From: Physcia stellaris
Lineage: Eukaryota; Ascomycota; Lecanoromycetes; Caliciales; Physciaceae
DNA: 64,000 nt
Assembly (NCBI GenBank): GCA_018902385.1
Contig: JABSSW010000028.1
Span: 496,001 to 560,000, forward strand
Direction: 5' to 3'
The notes under the pieces were generated by a model that saw only the letters and a list, made by a program, of their open reading frames with translations, did not search any database and was not told the DNA's origin. Both the position numbers and the translations under genes were made by a program. Of the stretch, positions 35,589 through 46,600 are shown piece by piece; within the stretch, counting starts at the first letter, position 1; each line of letters begins with the position of its first letter.

Positions 35589-36585
35589 TTTCCATGATGT
35601 AAAGACCACCATCGCGCACCTTCTGTATGAGTGTGTCATTGGCCTCGAAGGTGGCCAAGTACTGTTGGATGGAATGAAATGAGCGACATATGCGCATCAC
35701 TTTGCATTGCCATGTACACGTCAGATACAGGTTTATCTCGAATCTGTTACGGTTGGAACGGTCTATGCGGTCCATCTACACTTACAGGGTCTTGTTTCCG
35801 CTCGAATGGAGACATCTGATCGTCTGTTTCTTTGAGCTGTGGGTGGAAAGGTGGTAATGAACTCAGCCAGTTTACTTATCTTTCTCCAGCTAGAGTCGAG
35901 GTATCCAATGGGTCTAAACAAAGCCGAAGTGGCCAAATCACAAAAGATGAAATAAAGTGGCTAGGGAGATTGATTTGACTCTGCTAGTCATCCCATCACC
36001 TTTTCTGCCTCAGATTTGTCTCTTGTTTCCCCCTTCCAAGCTTGTGGCTATTACTCACCTTGATGGCTCAACCGTTCATTTGAGGGGTCTTTGCTGAAGT
36101 TAACCTGATTGCAAAGACAGAACGAGTAGATTTTGGTGTTTCGCGGTACTTGATGGCTATTAGAATCCATCGGATCCGAGCACAATGCTCGTTGATATAC
36201 ATCCATACCATCAATGAGGCTTCAAAGTGTTAAGTGCCCGCAGAGAACAGATGTCTTAACGAATCGACAAGAGATTGATTTTTATGCGTCCCGGCAGGAC
36301 CTGCCCTATCTACCTTCCTGTTGGAAGTTGGGCAGGCTGAAGCTAGCTTTTTATGTAAGCTCCACGTCGAAGGATTCTTGTCATCGATGTTGATGCTTCT
36401 GTCAACATAAAAGTCCACTTTCATTTCAGTACATCACTGACCCCCGGCTGTTAAGCGGCCCAGAGAATGTAGGATCAGTAATCACGTTTATGGACAACTT
36501 CATTCATGAGCTTCTTCAATGGTCCAATCCTGATCCTATTGCCCCGTAGCCAGAGAGAGAGCATAGAATAACTGATCTGCTCGGC
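35589..36585. other. Intergenic region
   Basis: About 1 kb between two plus-strand genes. Short frames without domains only. It contains the promoter of the ankyrin gene. Confidence 0.5.
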
Positions 36586-38129
36586 ATGGAAGCAGTTGGC
36601 TTCGTGGCCAGCGTGGTCGGCGTGGCTACAGCGGCTCTGGCCTCTAGTCGGGCCTTGTACGAGATGGTCGACGAAGTGCGCAACGCTCCAGATGAGCTCT
36701 CAGCCATCTCAAAAGATACGCATTCTATGCACGATGTGGTGACATCTATTCAGTTGGCACTCAGAGACACCATTGTTATCAAAGTGCTTCAGGAAGACCG
36801 ACAGCTTTGCGACCTGGTAACAAGACTGGAAGATCCGATGCTGAACTGTACGACTATGATGTCACAACTTAAGCTGAGGATAGAGCCGCACTTAAAGCTG
36901 GGTAGTAGCGGTACACTTCGGTTCAGCAGCATCGACATTCGTTGGGGTTTCAAAAAGAAGGACATTATCGAGTGTAGAAATAGGCTTGAAACCACGAAGT
37001 CAACGTTGAATGCCGCTCTTGCCTCAATAGTGTTCTTTATTACCCTGAGATCCGCTGGCCAGAATACAGATAACCTGCTAAGCCCAGACTTTGCCATCGG
37101 CACTAGCAAGTATGATGTCGACGCTGGGTCAGTCTTGATGGAATATGCCGAGTCAATTGAGCCACGGTCTCCCCCACTCATTACCATAGCAGATACCATA
37201 ATGGAACCGGTGGAGCTAATGGCAAACGTTCCGATTCCGATTTCCGCCTCACGAGTCGAGGCGATTGAGGAACCAGAGGAATTTTACAGAGATCATGTTA
37301 TCGACCCTCCAAATGCTATCGAGATGAAGGACATAAAGGCAATTAATGAATTACTCAAACAAGGCCGCGATGTAAACCGTCGAAATAAGGATGGAGAGAC
37401 ACTGTTGCACTGGGCTGCCGTAAGTGGGAAGACAGATGTGGTGAGGTTCTTAATCTTACATGATGCCGACATCAACGCCAGACGAACAAGGGACGGTCGT
37501 ACTCCTCTGCATTGTGCTACCGCCGGGAAACATAAGGATATCGTTGAGATACTCCTAGCACGCGGCGCCGATGTGGCAGCTCTCGACTGTGATAACCTCA
37601 GTGCTTTGCAGATGTGGTTAGGATTCGGTAATGCGACTATCTTTTTAGGGATGTAGACGTCTTTTCTTGGGATGTAGATGAAGACACTGCGATGTTGTTG
37701 CTACGAGATGGACCTCCATTACTGAGTTTAGAGCACCAAAGAGCGCCGCCATTACTCCTTGCAATCTGGACAAATCTCCCGCGAGTTGTAAAGGCGATAC
37801 TTGAGAGAGGAAGGCGGACAGGCCAACTCTCAGCAATGCTAGGGAAGTTTGACAACAAAACAATCCTTATCCATGCGATCGGGAAAGGCTCAATTGAGAT
37901 CGTCAGTATTTTGTTGACCTTTGGCGTCAATATCAACGAGTGTGACTCGATTCAACGAACACCGCTCATGATAGCTGCTGGCAACGGACAATTAGATATC
38001 ATGTGGTGTCTCATAGAAAAAGGCGCTGACCGTCAGGCAAAGTCCAAGAATGGTCGACAATTCTGGGAGTTCTTGAAGCAAAACCATCCTGAAGCCTATG
38101 CGGAACACTTTTGCAGAGTTCGCGACTAA
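36586..38129 (+). CDS. STAND-type N-terminal domain plus ankyrin-repeat protein
   Basis: Predicted join(36586..37627,37678..38129), 497 aa. Residues 1-60 (MEAVGFVASVVGVATAALASSRALYE...) match the helical N-terminal domain found on many fungal NLR/STAND proteins (the Helo-like group). No NACHT or NB-ARC ATPase follows. From about residue 240 there are ankyrin repeats, with clear DGETLLHWAAVSGKTDVV and DGRTPLHCATAGKHKDIVEILLARGAD units, and further units after the intron ending in TPLMIAAGNGQLDIMWCLIEKGAD. The 50-nt intron (donor GTAATG, acceptor TGTAG) is needed to keep the repeats in one frame. A role in self/non-self recognition or immunity-like signalling is possible by analogy only. Confidence 0.82.
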
Positions 38130-40032
38130 TGAATGCTCCCTCTCGAACGATGTGCAGGTATCCAATCTTCGTGAACCGCCAGCATCTGAGAGTCTGGCCA
38201 TGGAATTCTAGCGAGGGAATGCCAAAACATAGTATTGCTTCCACAGCAGCGGGAACACCTGTATCCCATCGTCTGGTCCCAAGTGGTGAGATTATTGAAC
38301 ATCTACCCTGACAAAACTGCGACTACCCGACTTGGGCCGGAATCAGCGAGTGAGGTTTTCTTCATGTCATCTTCAAATGCTTTGTGCCAAAACGGGTCCA
38401 CGTTTTGTCACAATGAGTGTACCTCCGTATTGGTGGCGATGCATCGGAGGCAGCATCGCACCACAACAGACCATGTGACAGGTCCTTACCGCATATACCC
38501 CTCAGACATATGCCCTGGAGTCATCCCATTGGATCGTCTGGCTCAATGCCTTGTGTTATCGACATGGCATTTCGCGAAAGGGTCCAGCTGTGTTTCCATG
38601 CTCTCTTTACTCTGCAATACCTACGAATGATCCGTACTCTGTGAGGATTAGGCTTATTGGACAGATTGTCGGATGAGGAGAAGTACTCCGCAAAGACGTC
38701 GAGCTCGCCACTGAATCTATTTGAGAAGCCAAACCGCAGACAATGTGCAAAAAAAGTAAACCGAAAATAGAAAAAGCAGATGTCTCGATGTAGACGTATT
38801 GCACAATGCAATGCAAAATGTGATACGAGAGAAAATTGATGGTTTGTCATTGGTGATTATTAGTAAGAAGGTTCTTATACTCGAGGGTTTTGATGACAAT
38901 TAATATTCGGAAAACGTTATGTTGGATACTGCCATATGAGCTAATAATCGGCCGGGAAGCCTGATTTAGGATGCACTTTGATCATGGGCCGCTTGTTGCG
39001 TTGTTTTAAAAGATCTCATCGATCACGAGCCCTATGCTACTGCAGTTGACAGCCTCAGAGACCCGGTGGGTCGCAAGAGTCGCCTTAGATATCCAGTATC
39101 GTCGCCGATCAATACACGACTTGATGGTAATCAACGCTTTACTTGCGATCCTCTGAAAACTTCTCTGGCATCTCCAAGGACGAAAGTAATCACAATACTA
39201 TCACACTACTTCCGAACCCAAATGTCATGGGATTGCAGACAACCGCACTACGTTGTCCATGAAGGTTGCTCTCCACCACGTGGTATAGAACTACTTAGCG
39301 TCAAAATTCCTTGAAGTTGATGGCAGTCAGCCAATTCATCAGCTGGAAGATGTCATGATCTCCTAGCTTCGCCCAATATGCATGAAAGGACGTACTGGGA
39401 AATTATACATGAAAAATCATGATAAGGCAAAAAAGAAGCGTCTCTCATCTAAAATTAGATGATGTAAAATGAAAAAGACATCAGTGAAATGCTCTATCTA
39501 TTATATTATAATACAGCAACTACTACTGTACCAACATGGGCTACGGTACGTGTGCCTCCAAGCGGTCCAGATATCGAATCGTTGTCGACCTTCGACCCCT
39601 CGATCGTGGATTATTAGAACAAAGAAGAATGCAGGCTAGACAGATTCCGAGCCAATCCGTCAACTGAGGAGCCAACGATCAAAGAAATGGAGACGATTAC
39701 TACGTCTCTTTGTTCTTCAATACATCCGCATTTTGGGGCAACGCCACTATGAGTCCTGCCATGTCGACCGTCAAAGGTACACCTATCCCACAGGGTCCGT
39801 GTTATCCCATATACGACATCAATGGCGGTCTGGATGATCTCATCCCCGCTCATTGTTTTCCTTATATAGTCGACCAGAAAGCCGTTCAAACCTCCCTTTC
39901 TCCCAATCCATCACCATATACACTCGCTCAAGCGGTTCAATATCTGCCTATTGCTCTTCAGCATACACTGCTTACAGCACACATTGCTCACAGCACACAC
40001 TTTCACTAAGCAAATACTATCAGATCCTCAAT
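38130..40032. other. Gene-poor intergenic region
   Basis: About 1.9 kb. Several short frames (for example 38235-38630, 131 codons) overlap others and show no domain or splice logic. The right end is the leader of the secreted repeat protein, with direct copies of CAGCACACATTGC/CAGCACACACTT near 39977-40000. Confidence 0.5.
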
Positions 40033-40746
40033 ATGCATCCTTCAGTCCTTCTCTTTGCGCCAGCGCTCCTTTCGCTGCTGGTGGCCAGTAGCCCAGTCCC
40101 TCAGCAAAAGACCGCCAAGCTAGCAACACGCTCTACACCATACCGCAACCCCAATTTCTGGAGGCCGCTCAATCCCAAAACATGGGAGAAGATTCACCAG
40201 CGGCAAACCGATGATGTGGACATCGACGTCGAGGAATTAGATCTCAAGACTCGCTCCACACCCTTCCACAACCCGAAGTTCTGGAGACCGAAGAACCCAA
40301 AAGCCTTCCAGAACATCCACCAGCGCGACGAACCTACATCTACTACAGTCACTCCGTCTGCCGCCAATGCTACCACTGTCCCTTCCCCAACCACCAACTC
40401 CACTGCTGCCGCTTCTGCCACTCCCGTTCCCACCGACGATGAGTCCTCCACTGACCCCACAGACCCCTCCAACGACCCCAGTGCCGCGGACGAGGACCTC
40501 GTCTGGGTCGACGATGACGATGAAGATTCGTACCTCGACAAACGCCACGACACTTCCGCCACTGATGAGGACTCGGATGACGACGTCGTGTACCACTACC
40601 TGTACGATGAGCGCGAAGCTGCGGGTAGTGATTCGGCACCTGTACCAGAGGCGGACAAGAGGGAGGTCGTGAGCAAACGAGAGGTTGACTACGATGAGGA
40701 CCTTGATTATCTGTTCGATGATGGGACTGCCGCGGAGGATTTCTAG
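40033..40746 (+). CDS. Secreted protein with two 26-residue repeats and Kex2-type sites
   Basis: 237 aa, single exon. A signal peptide spans about residues 1-20 (hydrophobic core LLFAPALLSLLVA). Two repeats at residues 32-57 and 73-98 share 18 of 26 positions, with pattern STP-x2-NP-x-FWRP-x-NPK and ending IHQR. A Thr/Ser/Pro-rich probable O-glycosylated linker follows, then an acidic, Asp-rich C-terminus with Tyr clusters and three KR sites (170-171, 209-210, 215-216). The pattern suggests a precursor cut in the Golgi by a Kex2-like protease to release peptides. The ATG at 40033 was chosen over upstream in-frame codons because it opens the signal peptide. No DUF3328/UstY-type enzyme gene is seen nearby, so a ribosomal cyclic-peptide cluster is not supported. 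Confidence 0.82.
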   Translation: MHPSVLLFAPALLSLLVASSPVPQQKTAKLATRSTPYRNPNFWRPLNPKTWEKIHQRQTDDVDIDVEELDLKTRSTPFHNPKFWRPKNPKAFQNIHQRDEPTSTTVTPSAANATTVPSPTTNSTAAASATPVPTDDESSTDPTDPSNDPSAADEDLVWVDDDDEDSYLDKRHDTSATDEDSDDDVVYHYLYDEREAAGSDSAPVPEADKREVVSKREVDYDEDLDYLFDDGTAAEDF

Positions 40747-42027
40747 ACAGGGAGGGAATGGCGAGTGATTGGGAACAGAGATTTATATTTCTTCAATCTA
40801 TATTTTGGGACGGTACTAGTATGTGGGGTGCGATGAGGGACAGTAGCTCGCGGACCATCGGCTCTACTTTCTTTGATTTGTTACATTCACTTCTTCTGCG
40901 CTGATTGGCGTTCCATTTTGTTTTCTTCTACAAAAAAGCGGTTTTTTCTGGGGACTTTTGGTCTGCAGCACCTTTTTTGCTTCTAAACATTCATTTCCTT
41001 CTTTTTTACACATATCATATCAAAAGTAGCCAATATTGCTTAAAGGCTGTTCTGAGCTCCCCGTACAAACTTCCAAGACAAAGCATCCCTTTCTACCGAA
41101 CTCAAATGTGGTGGGTAGGTGCAAGGGTAGGATAGACAATTGACCAGCGTCACAAGTACTGGCTGTCAATAAAAATCCATACTCCTACCCACCCATTTCC
41201 TATTCCCCTCCAGTAAGTAAGCAGTGTGCCTGTCCTCGATGACCCTTGATCGTCAATCGACCCTACCCTCCACACAGAAGTAGCACTCTCACTCTCATCT
41301 CATACCTTCCGGTATTCTCGTTCCAACCCTCCCTCTTCCATCCCCCTCGCCTTTGAAATCTTCATCCACCCGCTCATCCCCCTCCCCCAAGCCCACTGTT
41401 TCCACCACCGCCCTTATTACCTTTCGCGGAAAGGGGATACCAAAGCCGATTGGCGGGGGTGACGTTCATGATTTCGTTTTTTTCTTTTTCTGGCTGTGTT
41501 GAGGGGGTTATTGAGTCCTTGAAGGAGGCGGTTGAGGGGAAGATGAGTTTGAGGCTGATTCTTGGGGGAGAGATGGGGTTGGAGTGGAGTGGGATGAAGT
41601 GGGGTGAAGGAAAAAGAAAGGGGAAAGGCGAGAAGAAGGGTTTGATTCGAGTACATAATGATGGTGTTCATACTGGTGAATAAAGACGGACCGTGACTTG
41701 ATTATTTGGACCTGGGTCGGCATGTATGGATTCTATCTATCACTGCGGAAATGGAATGATGTACAGTTCTAATAGATAGTACTGAGTATTAGGCTCATCG
41801 GGGGAGTAGCCTTCACTGCTGAGGTCCGTTCGGCTACTAAGCTGTAAGGTTTTGTCGTTTTGGGGGTTATGCTACCCTTCGGAGACCAGATGTACCTATT
41901 CATCCCTCTTTCGTTCTTACGATTTTCCACGATTGAATGTGTAATACAAGTAAAAACAAGAGAATGACTCACATATCAAGCTTCCATCAATTATTCTAGA
42001 CTACTTAGGTAGTAGAGAAGACTTACA
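40747..42027. other. Intergenic region
   Basis: About 1.3 kb of pyrimidine-biased DNA between the secreted repeat protein and the next minus-strand gene. A 77-codon frame at 41450-41683 is glycine/lysine-rich with no domain and is probably chance. Confidence 0.5.
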
Positions 42028-42639
42028 TTACAGCAAGGTACACCTACTATTCCAAGTCTTTCTCCCCCTCCTCTCTGACTTCAACCCCAGATCCGCATTC
42101 CTCGGCAAAGGCAAAAAGTCTTTCAGCCCATTGAGCTCTCTCCCACAAGGTACCTTACGACGGATCTTGGGATTGGAGGAAGGCTTGCTGATGCGTGACG
42201 ACGACTCTTGTGGACTGCGAGCGGGACTTTTGTTGGAAGCGGAGACGACCCGATTATCGATCGACGAGGAGGAGGAGGATGTAGTTCTCTTCATTGACAG
42301 AAGCGCGATTGCTGCTTCCTCTACGCTCACCTCAGAATTCGTAGCACTCCAAGACTTCGAATAGCTGACTCGACTGTTAGCGGATGCTGAGGAGGAGATA
42401 GATTCCTTCATACCAAGAAGCGTAGCTGCTGCTTCTTCTTCTTGGGTCGTCTCAAAGGTCTGAACTATAGCGAAGGCATTAGCAGACGGGTTTGGCGCCT
42501 CACGTACCTTGCGCTCATGCTCATTATCCGTCAGCTCGTTCGATAGCGCTTGTGAGGTTGCTGTGTTGGAAGCGGTAGCTGAGGGTCGAGGAAGAGGCCG
42601 CTGGTTGTCGAGGGCGCTGAGGATTTGTGTGATGTTCAT
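42028..42639 (-). CDS. Hypothetical low-complexity protein with duplicated motif
   Basis: 203 aa from the Met of MNITQILSAL; an upstream in-frame Met at 42726 would add 29 residues. The sequence is Ser/Asn/Ala-rich with a basic C-terminus (KIRRKVP, KSERRGRKTW). A motif occurs twice, EEEAAATLLGMK and VEEAAIALLSMK, each followed by a serine run and an NRV, suggesting an internal duplication of about 45 residues. Short amphipathic EEAAxxLLxMK segments in a disordered protein are often docking motifs of nuclear regulators, but no family is recognised. It lies downstream of no obvious partner. Confidence 0.5.
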   Translation of the reverse strand: MNITQILSALDNQRPLPRPSATASNTATSQALSNELTDNEHERKVREAPNPSANAFAIVQTFETTQEEEAAATLLGMKESISSSASANSRVSYSKSWSATNSEVSVEEAAIALLSMKRTTSSSSSSIDNRVVSASNKSPARSPQESSSRISKPSSNPKIRRKVPCGRELNGLKDFLPLPRNADLGLKSERRGRKTWNSRCTLL

Positions 42640-43672
42640 GGTTTGATGGATCGCTGCTGCTGTTCGTTGAGGCATGTAACGCAGAAAGATGAAATGCAAG
42701 TAACCTTGTAGAGTAGCTATCTGCAATTAGATGTTTCCTCCACTCAGGATAATTTAGAGGCTGGAATGAAGAACAGAATGTTGCCTTTACCATACGTTCT
42801 ATATGTAGTGAACGGATTCCCGCAGAGCACCGTGCTTCTTCTCACAATGGCAACAAAGAAAGCGAAGAAAAGTATAAAGAAAATAACAAAGAAAGCAGAA
42901 AAGACTGTGTTTCGACAATGAATTGTGTTATTGGATTTTCGCACATTCCAAAGTCTGTGATCAAATGCAACTGTATCGGCAAGCCAGCCTGATGCAAAGG
43001 TTTAGAGTTGTAAGTTTCGAGTGATATGTAGCAATCTCGACGACAAGCCTTTCGAAGTTCGGTAAAGCAGCTTCTTCATCTCTCCCTCGATAGAAATAGT
43101 GTCCATAATCCTGGTCTGCTAGTCAGTAGTAACTTGTACTCCGGGGAAAAGTGGCCAAGGTGCAAGTAATGCATGATGAATACTATCAAGAACACTCAAA
43201 CCAACGAACCATACAATACCCTGATAGGCCGACCACGTTGAGATCTTCTCGCCAAAGTAGTGACCTCAGAGGTCCTCGCTCGATCACCAGTAGAAGCGTG
43301 CTCGTGATTGGACACTCTCCGGAAAACCATCCCGAATGCTCATAGTCGTGCAAGGCACTTCAGCTATTTATATATCACCGAGGATTCGGCCATCACCCAG
43401 GGTTTGTTTTGTTGCCCTAGTAGTTAACATGGATATCGTAGACATTCTGCGATTATTGAAATTCTATCGATTCTTGCCGAGACATGAAAAGCAAGTACTA
43501 ACGATTGAGGGAATCCGCCATCTATGCAGCAAGAAAACTCTAGTCTTCGATCGAAGCGACGGCCACTACCTCAAGATTATGTATCCACACCCCGACCTCT
43601 CTATCCATGAACCAATCCTCCTACTTTTTGATATAACATGCGAAAAGTAACATAAGAATATCCTGCCCCTTT
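42640..43672. other. Intergenic region with one small ORF
   Basis: Between the hypothetical gene and the 3' end of the ABCC gene. Apart from the small frame at 43429-43650 (listed) I see nothing recognisable. Confidence 0.5.
43429..43650 (+). CDS. Possible small protein, weak
   Basis: 73 aa from an ATG (MDIVDILRLLKFYRFLPRHEK), ending 23 bp from the convergent ABCC stop codon. It is moderately basic with no membrane segment or signal. Its composition resembles a real protein, but no homolog comes to mind and no splice sites support it. Confidence 0.25.
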   Translation: MDIVDILRLLKFYRFLPRHEKQVLTIEGIRHLCSKKTLVFDRSDGHYLKIMYPHPDLSIHEPILLLFDITCEK

Positions 43673-46600
43673 TTAGTCCTCAATAGTCCCAATATCCACC
43701 TCTAAGCGCTGTCGTTCCCCACTTTGCTGGACCATGTCCCAAAAGACGCCTCTTTTCTCCATCAACGCTTTCGGCGTATCGAATTCTGCAGCCAAACCAT
43801 CACTCATAACTAGAATTTTGTCAAAGTCTGATATTGTCGAAAGTCGATGTGCGATCACCAACAAGGTGCTGTCCTGGAACTCTTCCCGGATGGAGCGTTG
43901 AATAAGAACATCGGTTGCCATATCAACTGCGGAAGTAGCTTCGTCGAGCACCATAATCTTAGGACGAGATACAATGGCACGAGCAAGGCAAAGAAGCTGC
44001 CTCTGACCTTGAGACAGGTTTAGCCCGCCTTCACTGATGCGAGAGTGCAGGCTTCCAAAGATGTTGGTATTAGTATCCAATGGTGTGCCCGGAACCCCGT
44101 GTCCACTGTTCGACAACTCGTCTCTTGAACCAGGGCCGGTGTTACGAATTAGGTGTACCCGCTCCAGGGCGTCAAAGAGTTCCGCATCACTGTGTTCGCC
44201 AAATGCGTCTAGATTAGAGCGAACAGTGCCCGAAAAGAGTACGGGGTCTTGAGGTATGATCGCCAGGCGACTTCGAAGATCATGAAGCTTGATCTTGGAT
44301 ATATCCACACCATCGATAATGATACTACCAGCCCGGGGTTCCAGAAAGCGGAATAGAGCCAGGGTCAGTGACGATTTGCCAGCACCCGTTCGGCCCACAA
44401 CTCCGATGCGCTCATTCTTATCAATCTTGAAGCTGAGTCCCTTGATCACTGGGGGAAGATCGGGAGCGTAGCCAGCAACTAGGCCGTCAACTTCAAGTCG
44501 ACCCTCCGGTGGCCACGCTGCAGATACTTCCTGTCCTCCCTGATCTTCTGTAGGAAGTTTAGAGTATTCGACAATCCGTTCCGTAGCATTCATTGCAAGT
44601 TCAACGTTGGCATATTGCCGGATAGTCCATATCATTGCGCTACTGTACTGTAATGCGAAAGACAGCGCAAATCCAGCGAGGGAGGCGTCAATGCCGGCTT
44701 GTAAGACAATGACAGCAGCCACGAAGGTGGCAAAGAACCCTCCTATGATATTAAGATTGATCATTAGCCATCTGTTACATAGCCACAGATACCAAAAGGC
44801 TCTGGCATGATCATCGATTTTACTGAACATCTTCTGCGTGTAAGCCTCAGCTTTGTCGAATGCGCGGATTGTGCCGAGACCCACGAGGATCGAACCGAAT
44901 TGCTCGAAAATAGGGCTTTTGTAAGTGCTTTCCAAACGCTTTATTTCGCGAGCGCCGGCCAAGAAAAGCGTAGCGACGAAAAGGCAGAAGAGTAGGAGTA
45001 CAACTGCGAAGAGTAACATAAAGGGTGACACAAATGCTCCTGCGACGATAATACCAATTAACTGTATGATTTGATAGAGCATGAAGCCCAGATCACTACC
45101 CATCCTCGAGTCAACAGCCACAAAATCAGCTGTGAAACGGTTCAATATCCGCCCCACGGGAACAGTGTCGAGCCATCTGAGCGGTGCGCGTAGTATAGTG
45201 TGGGTAAGTCTTTCGAAGAGGATCCGGGATGCCCTGAGAGATCCCAAAAAGACACAGAAGTACCTGACGGTACCCATGAAGCATATTGCCACAGAAATGC
45301 CGACGTATATTGACAAGTAGAATTTCAGGCTGCCATTCTCTTCGTTTTGCGTAGCGAATCCCTTGAAGGATGTACGGTCCACAAGATAGAAGGCTTTGTT
45401 TTGGGAGAAGAGAACTGTCTGCAACTCGTGTGTCTCGTAGGAGCGAGTCCAAAGGCTGACCCACCATGCCCGCCCTAAAAGCATTGCTTGGTAAGTGGCG
45501 TAGAGTAGCAGGATCGGAATCCAGAACCACACGCCTCCGGATGTTTCGAGGTACTCTTTATAGATTGACACCTTAATGGCACCGGTTTCTCTTGATTCTT
45601 CCTCCGTGAACTTCTTAGGCTGGCCCTCAAGTTTAGCATCCAAGACACCATGATTACCAGCAGGTGCTGTCTCAGACTCCATTGTAAGCACCTTGACCAA
45701 GGATTCGCCGTTGTTGTCTTGAAAATTTAACAAACTCTGGTCGTCATACTGTTCTGATGGTCTTGACTGAGCTTGCTGCTCATCCGACAGAATCTGATTC
45801 AGGACGCCGGCACGTTGAAGATCTTCGACAAAACCCGCGTGCTCTGCAGTGCCTTCAGACAGGACTACGGCATAAGATGTGCTGGGTAGACAAAGCTCGA
45901 TATGATGCGTGACCAGGATACGTGTACGCCCCTTGCCCAAGTCACCTATCAATGCTTCCTCATAGAGATGGCGGCCGACATGAGCGTCAACAGCACTGAA
46001 AATGTCGTCAAGAACCAGGATACCTGCGCGCGAGTAAAGTGCGCGGGCAAAAGACAGCCGCCATTTTTGGCCGCCACTGAGATTGATGCCGTTAGCTCCG
46101 ATATCAGTATTGTCGCCGTCTGTAAGCATCTCGAAATCTTTCGTAAGTGCGCACGCTGACACGACCTTTCTATAGCGGCCAGCATCATAAGGGAGGCCAA
46201 ACAGAATATTTTCCTTGATCGTAGCATTCTCGATGAAACATATCTGGGCTACAAAAGCGATTGCCGAATCGATAATCCAGTCGCTCTTGTTGGCCTTGAA
46301 GTCATGCCTTTCGCTCAGCGGTGGAGCAACCGGAACCTCGATTCGACCGGCCAATCTGTCAACCTCTCCAATGATTGATGCTAGAAGTAGAGATTTCCCT
46401 GATCCAGTTTGCCCTGAAATGACACTCAACTTCCTCCTTGGAAACTTGATGTTGAGGTTTCGCAGTACAAAACGCTCAGTGGCATCTTCATCCGAAGGCC
46501 ATGCTATGGAAGCATCTTTATAAGAAATCTCGACACCAGGTACGATGTAATGTTGCTTTTCAGGGGCTTCGAGATACTCTGCGATCCTTCCAAGGCTGAC

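Noticed and set aside
40194-40596. Minus-strand ORFs of about 120 codons opposite the secreted repeat protein
   Set aside because: Shadows of a low-complexity Asp/Thr/Pro-rich gene that has a signal peptide and internal repeats on the plus strand.
40033-40746. Dikaritin-type cyclic peptide cluster
   Set aside because: The precursor has Kex2 sites and Tyr residues, but the repeats lack a short core between paired KR sites and no UstY/DUF3328-like oxidase gene is visible in the neighbourhood.
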